Positions 9,763 to 18,531 of a DNA stretch of 64,000 nucleotides are shown one piece after another. The first letter of the stretch is position 1, and each line of letters begins with the position of its first letter. The notes under the pieces were generated by a model. It did no database searches, was not told the origin of the DNA, and worked only from the letters and a program-made list of their open reading frames with translations. A program made the position numbers and the translations under genes. This DNA is from RPQJ01 sp963696545 (lineage in GTDB: Bacteria; Pseudomonadota; Gammaproteobacteria; Steroidobacterales; Steroidobacteraceae). The DNA is taken from positions 124,001 through 188,000 of the forward strand of contig CAVOKQ010000001.1 in NCBI GenBank assembly GCA_963696545.1. The letters run 5' to 3'.

Positions 9763-11301
9763 CTCGTATTCGAGCAGGAAGCGCACCGTAGTGTCCGGCG
9801 TTGCGTCGTTCAGGCCGAACAGCAGGCCTGCCTCGTACTTGAACGCGCCGCCGGCGGTGCGCAGCTTGCCGTACATCGCCGGGCCGAGCTGCTGCTCGTG
9901 GTCGTTGAACGAGCCGAAGTCACCCCAGTCTCCGAGTCCACCGTACATCTCGATGCCTGGCTCGAAGCGTTCTTCGAGCCGGTAACGGTACTGCCAGCGG
10001 TACTCCATCTCGAGATCGGCGCCGCTCGTGAGGGGCTGCTCGAACACGAGGTTCACGCGCGCCTCGTTCCGGCCGAGGTCCATCTGGGCCAGCAGCGCCA
10101 TCTCGATCGCGTCCTCGCCGTCGTCCTCGAGCGAGTAGGCGTACTCGGCCAGCAAGCCGAAGTCCGCCCAGTACTTGCCCTGCTCGGTCAGCTGGAAGAC
10201 GTTTTCCCACGCGATCTCGGTCGCATCGAGGTCCTCGCCGGGCTCGCTTTCCCACTCGACCAGCGCTTCCGTCCTCCACCACGCGAACGGTGACCATTCG
10301 AACTCCAGCTTGTATGCCTGGCCGCCGTCGAGCGCATCGTTGCCGTCGAAGTCGTAATGGCCGCGGAACTCGATCGCCTTCTCGCCTTGCTCGACCAGCG
10401 GCGAGTAGACGACGTGATCCGCGCGTGAGGTCTGCGGGTGCGAGCTGATCGTGATGCCGAGCAGCAGCGCAGCGGCAGCCACAGTCTTCGGCAGCCGCAG
10501 TGCAGGGCGATTGACGATTCTCGACGCCGCCGTGATTGCGGCGAACGTCGCGAGAAACGCGATCAGCTGCATGGCGCTCGGGCGATCGTCGTAGCCGACG
10601 AGCACGTGCAGCAGCTGGCCGAGCGGACTGTGTTCCGGAAGCTGTGCCGACGCGTCCCAGACGGGCTCGACAAGTCCGGGCAGTACGCCGGCCTGGACGA
10701 GCAGGCCGGCCGCCTGGCCCGCCATGCCCGCTGCGAGCAGCACGATCAGCCAGTGCGTCACGGAGAACAGGTGTCGAGCCGGGATCCGCAGCAGGCCGAA
10801 GTACATCAGCCCACCGGCGACGACGCCCGCCGCAACCCCGAGCAACGAGCCAGCAAGCATCGAGGCCTTCGCGGTACCTCCGGCGGCGATGCCGTACAGG
10901 AACAGCACGACTTCGGACCCTTCGCGCAGCACCGCAAGCCCGACGACCAGGGCGAGTACGCTCAGCGGCCGGTCGCCTGCGCCGACATCCTTGCCGACGG
11001 CACGCATGTCGCAGGCGATCTCTGCGCCGTGCTTCTGCATCCAGGCGCAGTGCCAGCCGAGCATGGCGACGGCCGCTAGCAGGATCGCCGCGTTGAGGAT
11101 TTCCTGTCCGACGCCCTCGAACGCGGCAGCGATCGAGCCTGCGCCGGCCGCAACGAGTAGCGATCCGGCGACGCCGCCGAGCACGCCGGCCAGTACCCAG
11201 CGGCGGGACGACATCAGGCCACGCGTTGCGGCGAGCACGATGCCGACGACGAGCGCGGCCTCGAGGACTTCACGAAAGACGATGATGGTTGAGCCCAGCA
11301 T
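9757..11301 (-). CDS. FTR1 iron permease fused to an outer-membrane beta-barrel-like domain
   Basis: A 514-residue protein in two unlike halves. Residues 1-260 are an FTR1/EfeU-type iron permease with seven or so hydrophobic segments and both iron-binding REXXE motifs, REVLE at 10-14 and REGSE at 126-130. Residues 270-294 form a signal-peptide-like stretch (LPKTVAAAALLLGITIS, then SRA-DHV). The rest, about 295-514, is a strand-rich segment ending LLEYEF, with alternating aromatic and acidic residues typical of an outer-membrane barrel. No frameshift or stop separates the halves. It sits 3 bp after the cupredoxin gene. Either the polyprotein is cleaved or the C-terminal half has another role. 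Confidence 0.8.
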   Translation of the reverse strand: MLGSTIIVFREVLEAALVVGIVLAATRGLMSSRRWVLAGVLGGVAGSLLVAAGAGSIAAAFEGVGQEILNAAILLAAVAMLGWHCAWMQKHGAEIACDMRAVGKDVGAGDRPLSVLALVVGLAVLREGSEVVLFLYGIAAGGTAKASMLAGSLLGVAAGVVAGGLMYFGLLRIPARHLFSVTHWLIVLLAAGMAGQAAGLLVQAGVLPGLVEPVWDASAQLPEHSPLGQLLHVLVGYDDRPSAMQLIAFLATFAAITAASRIVNRPALRLPKTVAAAALLLGITISSHPQTSRADHVVYSPLVEQGEKAIEFRGHYDFDGNDALDGGQAYKLEFEWSPFAWWRTEALVEWESEPGEDLDATEIAWENVFQLTEQGKYWADFGLLAEYAYSLEDDGEDAIEMALLAQMDLGRNEARVNLVFEQPLTSGADLEMEYRWQYRYRLEERFEPGIEMYGGLGDWGDFGSFNDHEQQLGPAMYGKLRTAGGAFKYEAGLLFGLNDATPDTTVRFLLEYEF

Positions 11302-11304
11302 GAT

Positions 11305-11658
11305 TCACTTCGCAATCAGCCAGCCGCGCGCGGTGGCCTGGTTGAATTCGCCGAAGAACTCGTACTTGCCGGGCTTCAGCGGCCCGACGAACACGACGAT
11401 CCGGCCGTTGCCGGGCACGACTTTTTCGCGATTGAGTTGGTAGCTCTCGAACTCCTCGGGCGTCGGGTCCTGGTTTTCGACTGTGAGGCGGACTTTCTGG
11501 CCGGCCGGCACGGTGAGTTCGGTCGGCGTGAACCGGTGGTCCTTGATTACCAGCGTGAATTCGGGGTCGGCGGCGCGAGCTGGGCCGGCTCCCAAGTTGA
11601 AGAAGGCCAGTGCTGCCGCCAGGGCGGCCACCGAGCTTGGGCGTCGCATCGGTTTCAT
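11305..11658 (-). CDS. Periplasmic cupredoxin-like protein, EfeO-type domain
   Basis: A 117-residue protein with a Sec signal (cleavage after ARA) and a single cupredoxin fold containing FTPTELTVPAGQKVRLTVENQDPTPEEFES. Proteins of this type accompany FTR1 permeases in EfeUO-like ferrous or ferric iron uptake, where the cupredoxin binds or oxidises periplasmic iron. No cysteine is present in the mature part, so it cannot hold a normal type 1 copper site. It is the first gene of a two-gene unit with the FTR1 fusion. A Fur-like palindrome overlaps the promoter region upstream. Confidence 0.83.
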   Translation of the reverse strand: MKPMRRPSSVAALAAALAFFNLGAGPARAADPEFTLVIKDHRFTPTELTVPAGQKVRLTVENQDPTPEEFESYQLNREKVVPGNGRIVVFVGPLKPGKYEFFGEFNQATARGWLIAK

Positions 11659-11691
11659 CCAATAAGGCAGGTGAGCGGCACTATATACGAA

Positions 11692-11706
11692 TACGAATCA
11701 TTCGCA
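11692..11706. promoter_or_regulatory. Fur-like box upstream of the iron-uptake pair
   Basis: TACGAATCATTCGCA contains the perfect dyad CGAAT-C-ATTCG, and a further GAAT repeat lies just to its left, as in the 6-6-1-6 arrangement of Fur sites. It lies about 35 bp upstream of the cupredoxin gene beside TATATAGT, a plausible minus-strand -10. Only the central AATCATT matches the classical consensus closely, so this is a degenerate candidate. Confidence 0.45.
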
Positions 11707-11781
11707 TCTAAGGAAATCCACCTACAGTGCGCAGATCCCGGCGGGTTTGAGTTAATTTCGGACGAGACCGCCAGGTGAGGC

Positions 11782-12618
11782 GTGGACGTGGAGCATCGAG
11801 AACTGCAGTTTCCGGGTTGCCAGGATGCGGCCCTGCACGGCCAGGCCTGGCTGCCAGAGAGCGCACCAGGCGCGGTCATCGTCGTGTCGCACGGGCTCGC
11901 GGAGCATGGCGGGCGCTATGAGGCGCTTGGCAGCCGCCTCGTCGAGCAAGGCTACGCCGTCTACGCGATCGATCATCGCGGCCACGGCCGTTCGAGCGGC
12001 CGGCGCGCGAACATCGACAGGTTCGACTACCTCGTCTCCGATCTCGGCACGTTCGTCGGGCGCGCGCAGCGCGAGCATCCGGACACGCCAGTGATCCTGC
12101 TTGGGCACAGCATGGGCGGCGCCATTGCGCTCGCCTGCGCGCTCAAGCACCACCGCGTGCTGCGCGGGCTCGTGCTGTCGGCGCCGGCGCTGTCAGCGGG
12201 TGAGTCCGTGTCTGCTTTGAAGCTCTGGATCGTGAAGCTGCTGTCGGCCGTGTCGCCGAACACTGGCGCGCTCAAGCTTCCGGCCGCGGCTGTGAGCCGT
12301 AATCCTGCCGTCGTGAGCGCGTATGAGTCCGATCCACTCGTCCATCACGGCGCGATCCCGGCGCGCACGCTCGCGGAGTTGCTCGCAGCGATGCGGTCGC
12401 TGCAGCAGAACGCGCATGAGCTGCGCATCCCGGTGCTGATCCAGCACGGCACGGCCGACTCGCTGGTGCCTCTCGCGGCGACGCACCCGATCTACCAGCA
12501 CCTCGGGGTCGCGAAGAGCCGGACACTGCTGATCTACGAGGGCCTGTTCCACGAGGTCTACAACGAGCCCGAGCGCGATCGCGTCATCGGCGACCTGGAG
12601 GGCTGGCTCGCGGGCTAG
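11782..12618 (+). CDS. Monoacylglycerol lipase-like alpha/beta hydrolase
   Basis: A 278-residue serine hydrolase. It has the HGLAEHGGRY oxyanion motif, the nucleophile elbow LLGHSMGGAIA (serine near residue 115), an aspartate in HGTADSLVP and a histidine in GLFHEVYNE. The AIDHRGHGRSSG segment is typical of the monoglyceride lipase/lysophospholipase group. The expected role is release of fatty acid from monoacylglycerol. The start codon is a GTG at 11782; no ATG is well placed. The gene is divergent from the cupredoxin gene, and the promoter region between them carries the Fur-like box. Confidence 0.82.
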   Translation: MDVEHRELQFPGCQDAALHGQAWLPESAPGAVIVVSHGLAEHGGRYEALGSRLVEQGYAVYAIDHRGHGRSSGRRANIDRFDYLVSDLGTFVGRAQREHPDTPVILLGHSMGGAIALACALKHHRVLRGLVLSAPALSAGESVSALKLWIVKLLSAVSPNTGALKLPAAAVSRNPAVVSAYESDPLVHHGAIPARTLAELLAAMRSLQQNAHELRIPVLIQHGTADSLVPLAATHPIYQHLGVAKSRTLLIYEGLFHEVYNEPERDRVIGDLEGWLAG

Positions 12619-12637
12619 GTACCGGCAGCCGGAGCGC

Positions 12638-13615
12638 TCACGCTTCGTCGGCCCGGACGGACAGCAGCGCGCGCGTCTCGGCATCGACCTTCCGGGCTCC
12701 CTCGTTCAGCAGATAGTCCCGGAATGCAGCCGCCGCCGGCGGCAGCCAACGCTCGGAGTGATGGACCACGTACCACGTGCGCACGATCGGCGTGTGATCG
12801 ACGTCGAGCCGCACCAGCGCGCCGGTCTTGAGCTCGAGGAACAACGTGTGTGCCGACGTCAGGCTGATGCCGAGCTGCGACATCACCGCATGTTTCGCCA
12901 TCTCGTTGCCGCTCACGGCCACGCGTTCGCGCGGCACGATGCGATGCATCGCGAGGAACGTGTCGAGCATCGCGCGCGTACCGGAGCCCGACTCGCGCTG
13001 CACGATGCTCTCGTGCCGCAGCTCGATCGGTGCGATGCCGCGCTCAGCGGCGAGCGGGTGGCCGGGCCACGCGATGATCACGTGCGGGTTGCTGGCAAAG
13101 GGCTCGCGCGTGAGCGGATCGCCGCTATCGGCGGCGCCACTTGCGTGGGATTCGGGGCCGCGCCCCATGAGCGCCAGGTCCACCTCGCCGTCGCGTACGC
13201 GTCGCGCGAGTTCCGCCCGCGACGAGACCGCCATCTGCACCGCAATGCCTGGCGCGAGGCGGCGGAATTCGGCGAGCAGTGGGGGCAGGATGTGGGTGCC
13301 GGTGCCGAGGATGCCGAGGTGCAGCGTGCCGTCGTCTCGCTTTCTCAGCGAGTCCATCTCCTTCGCCAGCACCCCCAGCCGCGTATGCACGTCAATGGCT
13401 GCGGAAAGGACCCGATCCCCGGCCGCGGTCAGGCGCAGCCGGCGGCCGATTCGGTCGAAGGCAGGCACGCCTACGACTTTCTCAAGTTGTTGAATTTGCT
13501 GAGTTATCGCCGGTCCGGTCATGAACAGCCGCTTGGCGGCGCGGGCCATCGATCCCGTCTCTGCCACAGCCTTCAGGACCTCGAGCTGGCGCAGGCTGAG
13601 GTGTCTCGGATCCAT
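12638..13615 (-). CDS. cbbR: LysR-family regulator of the Calvin cycle genes
   Basis: A 325-residue LysR-type regulator. The N-terminal helix-turn-helix reads LRQLEVLKAVAETGSMARAAKRLFMTGPAITQQI, and a periplasmic-binding-like effector domain follows from about residue 95. It is encoded divergently from cbbL, 102 bp apart, which is the standard arrangement of CbbR and its target operon. In the family, CbbR activates cbb transcription and senses metabolites such as phosphoenolpyruvate, ribulose bisphosphate or NADPH. A T-N11-A dyad and a 16 bp palindrome lie in the shared promoter region, the second overlapping its own start codon. Confidence 0.88.
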   Translation of the reverse strand: MDPRHLSLRQLEVLKAVAETGSMARAAKRLFMTGPAITQQIQQLEKVVGVPAFDRIGRRLRLTAAGDRVLSAAIDVHTRLGVLAKEMDSLRKRDDGTLHLGILGTGTHILPPLLAEFRRLAPGIAVQMAVSSRAELARRVRDGEVDLALMGRGPESHASGAADSGDPLTREPFASNPHVIIAWPGHPLAAERGIAPIELRHESIVQRESGSGTRAMLDTFLAMHRIVPRERVAVSGNEMAKHAVMSQLGISLTSAHTLFLELKTGALVRLDVDHTPIVRTWYVVHHSERWLPPAAAAFRDYLLNEGARKVDAETRALLSVRADEA

Positions 13616-13629
13616 AAGCTAGAGCTTAT
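13614..13629. promoter_or_regulatory. 16 bp palindrome at the cbbR start
   Basis: ATAAGCT-AG-AGCTTAT is a perfect inverted repeat that includes part of the cbbR start codon. Its place fits an autoregulatory LysR site, which could repress cbbR while the protein activates cbbL. Confidence 0.5.
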
Positions 13630-13646
13630 CAGAGGAGCAACAAATA

Positions 13647-13661
13647 CTAAGTGGGAATTAG
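13647..13661. promoter_or_regulatory. Candidate CbbR box (T-N11-A dyad)
   Basis: CTAA, seven bases, TTAG forms a LysR-type T-N11-A dyad about 57 bp upstream of the cbbL start codon. It lies between the cbbR palindrome and cbbL, the usual position of an activation site. Confidence 0.5.
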
Positions 13662-13717
13662 CAATGGTGCGGCCTAAAGTGCCTCAAGCCGCTCGCACGC
13701 GGCAAGGAGGCGGTTCG

Positions 13718-15205
13718 ATGTCACAGACGGTCAAGCACCCAAGCGCGGGCAAGGACCAGCGCACCACCGGCAATACGGCGGTCCGCTACAAGGCCGGCGT
13801 CCTCAAGTACAAGGAGATGGGGTACTGGGTTCCGGGCTACGTGCCCAAGGATACGGACGTGATCGCGGTGTTCCGCATCACGCCGCAGGAGGGCGTGGAT
13901 CCGGAGGAGGCCGCGGCAGCCGTGGCCGGCGAGTCATCGACCGCGACGTGGACAGTCGTCTGGACTGATCGCCTGACGGCCTGCGAGAACTACCGCGCCA
14001 AGGCGTATGAGGTCCAGCCGGTACCGGGAATCGAAGGCCAGTACTTCGCCTGGATCGCCTACGAGCTCGACCTGTTCGAGGAAGGGTCGATCGCGAACCT
14101 GACGGCGTCGATCATCGGCAACGTGTTCAGCTTCAAGCCGCTCAAGGCCGCGCGGCTCGAGGACATGCGCTTCCCGCTCGCGTACGTGAAGACGTTCAAG
14201 GGACCGCCGACCGGCATCGTCGTCGAGCGCGAGCGCCTCGACAAGTACGGACGCCCGCTGCTCGGCGCGACGATCAAGCCGAAGCTCGGCCTCTCGGGCA
14301 AGAACTACGGCCGCGTCGTCTACGAGGCGCTGCTCGGCGGCCTCGACTTCACCAAGGACGACGAGAACATCAACTCGCAGCCGTTCATGCACTGGCGCGA
14401 CCGCTTCAGTTTCTGCATGGAAGCCGTGCAGAAGGCGCAGGCGGCGAGCGGCGAGGTGAAGGGCCACTACCTGAACATCACCGCCGGCACGATGGAGGAG
14501 ATGTACCGCCGCGCCGAGTTCGCGAAGGACCTCGGCTCGTGCATCGTGATGGTGGACCTCGTCATCGGCTGGACGGCGATCCAGTCGATGTCGAACTGGG
14601 CCCGCGACAACGACATGATCCTGCACATGCACCGCGCAGGGCACGGCACGTACACGCGACAGAAGAATCACGGCGTTTCGTTCCGCGTGATCGCAAAGTG
14701 GCTGCGGCTCGCGGGTTGCGACCACCTGCACGCGGGCACTGCCGTCGGCAAGCTCGAGGGCGACCCGATGACCGTGCAGGGCTACTACAACGTCTGCCGC
14801 GACACGTACACGAAGCAGGACCTGCCGCGCGGACTGTTCTTCGACCAGGACTGGGCGGGCATCCGCAAGGTGATGCCGGTCGCGTCGGGCGGGATCCATG
14901 CCGGGCAGATGCACCAGCTGCTCGACCTGTTCGGCGACGACGTGGTGCTGCAGTTCGGCGGCGGCACGATCGGCCACCCGATGGGCATCCAGGCGGGCGC
15001 CACGGCGAACCGCGTCGCGCTCGAAGCGATGGTGCTCGCGCGCAACGAAGGCCGCGACATCGCCAACGAAGGGCCGGAGATCCTCGCGGCCGCGGCGAAG
15101 ACCTGCAAGCCACTCGAAGCCGCGCTCGCGACCTGGAAGGATGTCACGTTCAACTACGCCTCGACCGACACGTCGGACTTCGTGCCGACGGCGAGCGTCG
15201 CCTGA
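13718..15205 (+). CDS. cbbL: Ribulose-1,5-bisphosphate carboxylase/oxygenase large subunit, form IC
   Basis: The 495-residue catalytic subunit of RuBisCO, which fixes CO2 onto ribulose bisphosphate in the Calvin cycle. It is a red-type form IC sequence: MGYWVPGYVPKDTDVIA near the start, GATIKPKLGLSGKNYGR with the active-site lysine near residue 190, GGLDFTKDDENIN with the carbamylated lysine near residue 215, and HRAGHGTYTRQ with the loop and catalytic histidine near residue 310. The GGTIGHPMGIQAGATANR phosphate-binding segment is complete. The ATG at 13718 follows an AAGGAGG ribosome-binding site. This gene is intact, unlike the rest of its operon as given here. Confidence 0.98.
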   Translation: MSQTVKHPSAGKDQRTTGNTAVRYKAGVLKYKEMGYWVPGYVPKDTDVIAVFRITPQEGVDPEEAAAAVAGESSTATWTVVWTDRLTACENYRAKAYEVQPVPGIEGQYFAWIAYELDLFEEGSIANLTASIIGNVFSFKPLKAARLEDMRFPLAYVKTFKGPPTGIVVERERLDKYGRPLLGATIKPKLGLSGKNYGRVVYEALLGGLDFTKDDENINSQPFMHWRDRFSFCMEAVQKAQAASGEVKGHYLNITAGTMEEMYRRAEFAKDLGSCIVMVDLVIGWTAIQSMSNWARDNDMILHMHRAGHGTYTRQKNHGVSFRVIAKWLRLAGCDHLHAGTAVGKLEGDPMTVQGYYNVCRDTYTKQDLPRGLFFDQDWAGIRKVMPVASGGIHAGQMHQLLDLFGDDVVLQFGGGTIGHPMGIQAGATANRVALEAMVLARNEGRDIANEGPEILAAAAKTCKPLEAALATWKDVTFNYASTDTSDFVPTASVA

Positions 15206-15216
15206 GGAGATCCGAC

Positions 15217-15605
15217 ATGCGCATCACGCAAGGCACCTTTTCGTTCCTGCCCGACCTCACCGACGAGCAGATCGCGAAGCAGGTGGAATACGCGCTCGAA
15301 CAGCAGCTGGGCCGTGTCGCTCGAGTACACCGACGACCCGCATCCCCGCAACACGTACTGGGAGATGTGGGGCATGCCGATGTTCGACCTGAAGGACGCC
15401 GCGGGCGTGCTCGCGGAACTCAGCGGAGTGCCGCAAGGCCCACGGCGACTGCTACATCAAGCTGAACGCGTTCGACTCGACGCGCGGCTTCGAGACCATG
15501 CGCTTGTCGTTCATGGTCCACCGCCCGAAGGAAGAGGCGCGCTACAAGCTACGACGCGAGGAGAGTGCGGGTCGCCTGGTTCGCTACACACTCGAGCGGG
15601 CGTGA
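15217..15605 (+). pseudogene. cbbS: RuBisCO small subunit, broken by two frameshifts in this sequence
   Basis: The small subunit lies 11 bp after cbbL. It starts MRITQGTFSFLPDLTDEQIA, then needs a frame change near 15309 to continue as VSLEYTDDPHPRNTYWEMWG and another near 15429 to reach ECRKAHGDCYIKLNAFDS and the end at 15605 (REESAGRLVRYTLERA). Every segment is well conserved, including the 'GWAVSLEYTDDPHPRNTYWEMW' core of red-type small subunits. Loss of two bases at the first site and one extra G at the second would restore the frame. The breaks are therefore more likely sequencing errors than decay. Confidence 0.88.
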
Positions 15606-15615
15606 GGCCCGCTGC

Positions 15616-16516
15616 ATGAGTCAGACGTTCGACCTCAAGGCGCTGCTGGCCGAGTCCGGCGTCGGCGCGGTCCTCGACGAGCTCGACCGCGAGCTCGTCG
15701 GGCTCGCGCCGGTGAAGCTGCGCATCCGCGAGATCGCGTCGCTGCTGGTGGTGGAGAAGGCGCGGGCCGAGCTCGGCGTCGCGTCCACCAAGCCTTCGCT
15801 GCACATGTGCTTCACCGGCAATCCGGGCACGGGCAAGACGACGGTCGCCATGCGCATGGCGACGATCCTGCACCGGCTCGGCCACGTCCGTAAGGGTCAC
15901 ATGGTCGCCGTGACCCGCGACGACCTCGTCGGCCAGTACATCGGCCATACGGCGCCGAAGACCAAGGAAGTGCTGAAGCGCGCGATGGGCGGCGTGCTGT
16001 TCATCGACGAGGCCTACTACCTGTACCGTCCGGAGAACGAGCGCGACTACGGCCAGGAAGCCATCGAGATCCTGATGCAGGTGATGGAGAACCAGCGCGA
16101 CGACCTCGTCGTGATCTTCGCCGGCTACAAGGGCCGCATGGACACGTTTTTCCAGAGCAACCCGGGCCTCGGCTCGCGCGTCGCCCATCACATCGACTTC
16201 CCGGACTACAGCGTCGAGGAGCTCGAGGCGATTGCGCAGAAGATGGTCGGGGCGCTCGGTCTTCATCTGTCGGACCCGGCCCGGCTTGCACTCGGCGAGT
16301 ACCTGGCGCTGCGGCGCTCGCAACCCAATTTCGCCAACGCCCGGTCGCTGCGCAACGCGCTCGATCGCGCCCGCCTGAGGCAGGCGCGCCGGCTGCTCGA
16401 GGCGGGCAGGGTCGACGCGCAGGATGCTCATGACGCTCGAGGCGGAGGACATCCGCGCGAGCCGCGTGTTCGACGCGACTCGCAATCGAGACTCCACCGA
16501 GGAGGCCCCATGCTGA
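15616..16516 (+). pseudogene. cbbX: RuBisCO activase CbbX, one frameshift near its end
   Basis: The red-type RuBisCO activase, an AAA+ protein that removes inhibitory sugar phosphates by pulling on the CbbL C-terminus. Walker A is GNPGTGKTT near residue 70, Walker B is GGVLFIDEAYYL near residue 130, and the sensor/arginine region follows. The frame is open from 15616 to about 16424, where one extra G seems to be inserted (GACGCGCAG-G-ATGCTC). After that the expected tail MLMTLEAEDIRASRVF runs to a TGA at 16514-16516, overlapping the fbp start. The presence of CbbX confirms the red-type enzyme. Confidence 0.9.
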
Positions 16517-17573
16517 ATCCCGGCTATACCACGATTTCCAAGTTCCTGATCCAGCAGGTGCCCGAGGGGCCGCACGGCCGCGAACTGGCCGCACTGCTCG
16601 TGGACGTCGCGGCGGTCGTCAAGGCGATCTCCGCGGCCGTGGGCAAGGGCCCGCTGGTGGGACTTGCAGGGCTTGCGGGCACGGAGAACACGCAGGGTGA
16701 GTCGCAGAAGAAGCTCGACGTGCGTCGCGGACGAGCTCTTCGCCCGCGGCATCGAATGGAGCGGCCTGGTCGGTGCGCTCGCCTCCGAGGAGATGCGAGG
16801 ACGTGCACTTCGTCGAGGGCGACGGCCGGCTCGCGCTGGTGTTCGACCCGCTCGACGGTTCGAACAATCTCGACGTGAACCTGCCGGTCGGGTCGATCTT
16901 CTCGGTGCTGGCGCTGCCCGAGACGGCGCGCAACACCGCGGCCGTGCTGCAGCCGGGCGTGCGACAGCTCGCCGCAGGCTATGCGATCTATGGCCCGTCC
17001 ACGCAGGTCGTGCTCACCGTCGGCCGCGGTACGCACGGTTTCACGCTCGATCGCGAGATCGGCAACTTCGTGCTGACGCACCCGGACATCCGCGTCCCCG
17101 AGGAGGGCTCGACTACTCGATCAACGCGTCGAACCGCCGCTTCTGGGAGCCGCCGGTCGCACGCTACGTGGACGAATGCAAGGCAGGCAAGGAAGGCCCG
17201 CGGGGCAAGGACTTCAACACGCGCTGGGTGGCATCGATGGTCGCGGACGTGCACCGTATCCTGCATGCGCGGCGGCATCTACATGTACCCGCGCGACCAG
17301 AAGGAGGCCAATCGCGAGGGTCGCCTGCGGCTGATGTACGAGGCGAACCCGATGGCGATGATCGTCGAGCAGGCGGGCGGCGCCGCGTCGACCGGCCGCG
17401 GGCGCATCCTCGAGGTGGTGCCGGAGCGCATGCACCAGCGCGTGCCGGTGATCCTGGGCTCGCGTGCCGAGGTGGCGCGCGTCGAGCGCTACCACGCCGA
17501 GTACGACCGGGGCGAGGACAAGCCCTATAGCTCGCCGCTGTTCGGCGAGCGCTCGCTGTTCCGCAGCGGCTGA
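16510..17573 (+). pseudogene. fbp: Fructose-1,6-bisphosphatase, several frameshifts
   Basis: A class I fructose-1,6-bisphosphatase that regenerates fructose-6-phosphate in the Calvin cycle. Signatures appear in pieces across frames: GKGPLVGLAGLAGTENTQGE, then the metal-binding FDPLDGSNNLDVNLPVGSIFS, the RDQKEANREGRLRLMYEANPMAMIVEQAGG stretch in the last third, and the end at 17573. Frame changes are needed near 16730, 16797, 17110 and 17268, three by an apparent extra C and one by a missing G. Start overlaps the end of cbbX. All catalytic parts are conserved, so this is probably an intact gene in the organism. Confidence 0.87.
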
Positions 17574-17594
17574 CGACGTACCGGAGGCCAAGTC

Positions 17595-18473
17595 ATGTCG
17601 GCGAGATACCCCATCATCGCGGTGACCGGTTCGTCGGGCGCCGGCACGACCACCGTCAAGACCACGTTCGAGTGGATCTTCCGCCGCGAGAAGATCGATG
17701 CCGCGATCGTCGAGGGCGATGCGTTCCATCGCTACGACCGCGACGAGATGCGCGCAGAAGATGAAGGAGGCCGAGGCACAGGGCAACAACAACTTCAGCC
17801 ACTTCGGGCCGGACTCGAACCTGTTCGGCGAGCTGGAGGAGCTGTTCAAGAGCTATTCGCTGTGCGGCAAGGGTCGCGTCGCGCACCTACATCCACGACG
17901 CCGACGAGGGCGCGAAGTACGGCGGCGAGCCCGGCACGTTCACGCCCTGGCGGGACATCGGCGAGGGTTCGGACCTGCTGTTCTACGAGGGGCTGCACGG
18001 CGCCGTGCAGACGCCCGAGCACGACGTCGCGCGATACGTCGACCTGCTGGTCGGCGTGGCGCCGAGCATCAACCTCGAGTGGATCCAGAAGCTGCACCGC
18101 GACCGCAGCCGCCGCGGCTACTCGACCGAGGCGGTCGTCGACACGATCCTGCGCCGCATGCCGGACTACGTGAACTACATCTGCCCGCAGTTCTCGCGCA
18201 CGCACATCAATTTCCAGCGCGTGCCGACGGTGGACACGTCGAACCCGTTCATCGCCAACGACATCCCGACCGGCGGACGAGAGCTTCCTGATCGTGCGCT
18301 TCGCCAACCCGAAGGGCATCGACTTCCCGTACCTGCTGTCGATGATCCACGACTCGTTCATGTCGCGGCCGAACACGCTGGTGCTGCCCGGCGGCAAGCT
18401 GCCGCTCGCGATGCAGATCATCCTGACGCCGCTGATCCTGCGGATGATCGACACGAAGAAGCGGGCGTACTGA
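17595..18473 (+). pseudogene. prkB: Phosphoribulokinase, at least three frameshifts
   Basis: Phosphoribulokinase makes ribulose-1,5-bisphosphate, the substrate of RuBisCO. The P-loop GSSGAGTTTVK is at residues 12-22 and VEGDAFHRYDRDEM follows; GNNNFSHFGPDSNL and YIHDADEGAKYGGEPGTFTPW lie in the middle, and FANPKGIDFPYLLSMIHDSFMSRPNTLV near the end, all diagnostic of the proteobacterial kinase. Frame changes are needed near 17758, 17885 and 18270. The gene ends at 18473. It is 21 bp after fbp and completes the cbbLSX-fbp-prkB order. Confidence 0.88.
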
Positions 18474-18531
18474 GGCCGCGGACGGCGGGGCATCTGCGCA
18501 ATTTCCCCGCCCGCCCCGCGAGGCCTGTTCA

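Noticed and set aside
12758..13717. In-frame upstream extension of cbbL
   Set aside because: It is antisense to cbbR. The ATG at 13718 has a strong ribosome-binding site and the normal RuBisCO N-terminus.
15217..18473. True pseudogenisation of the Calvin-cycle genes
   Set aside because: cbbL and cbbR are intact, the broken genes keep all active-site residues, and unrelated neighbours up to 25270 show the same indel density.
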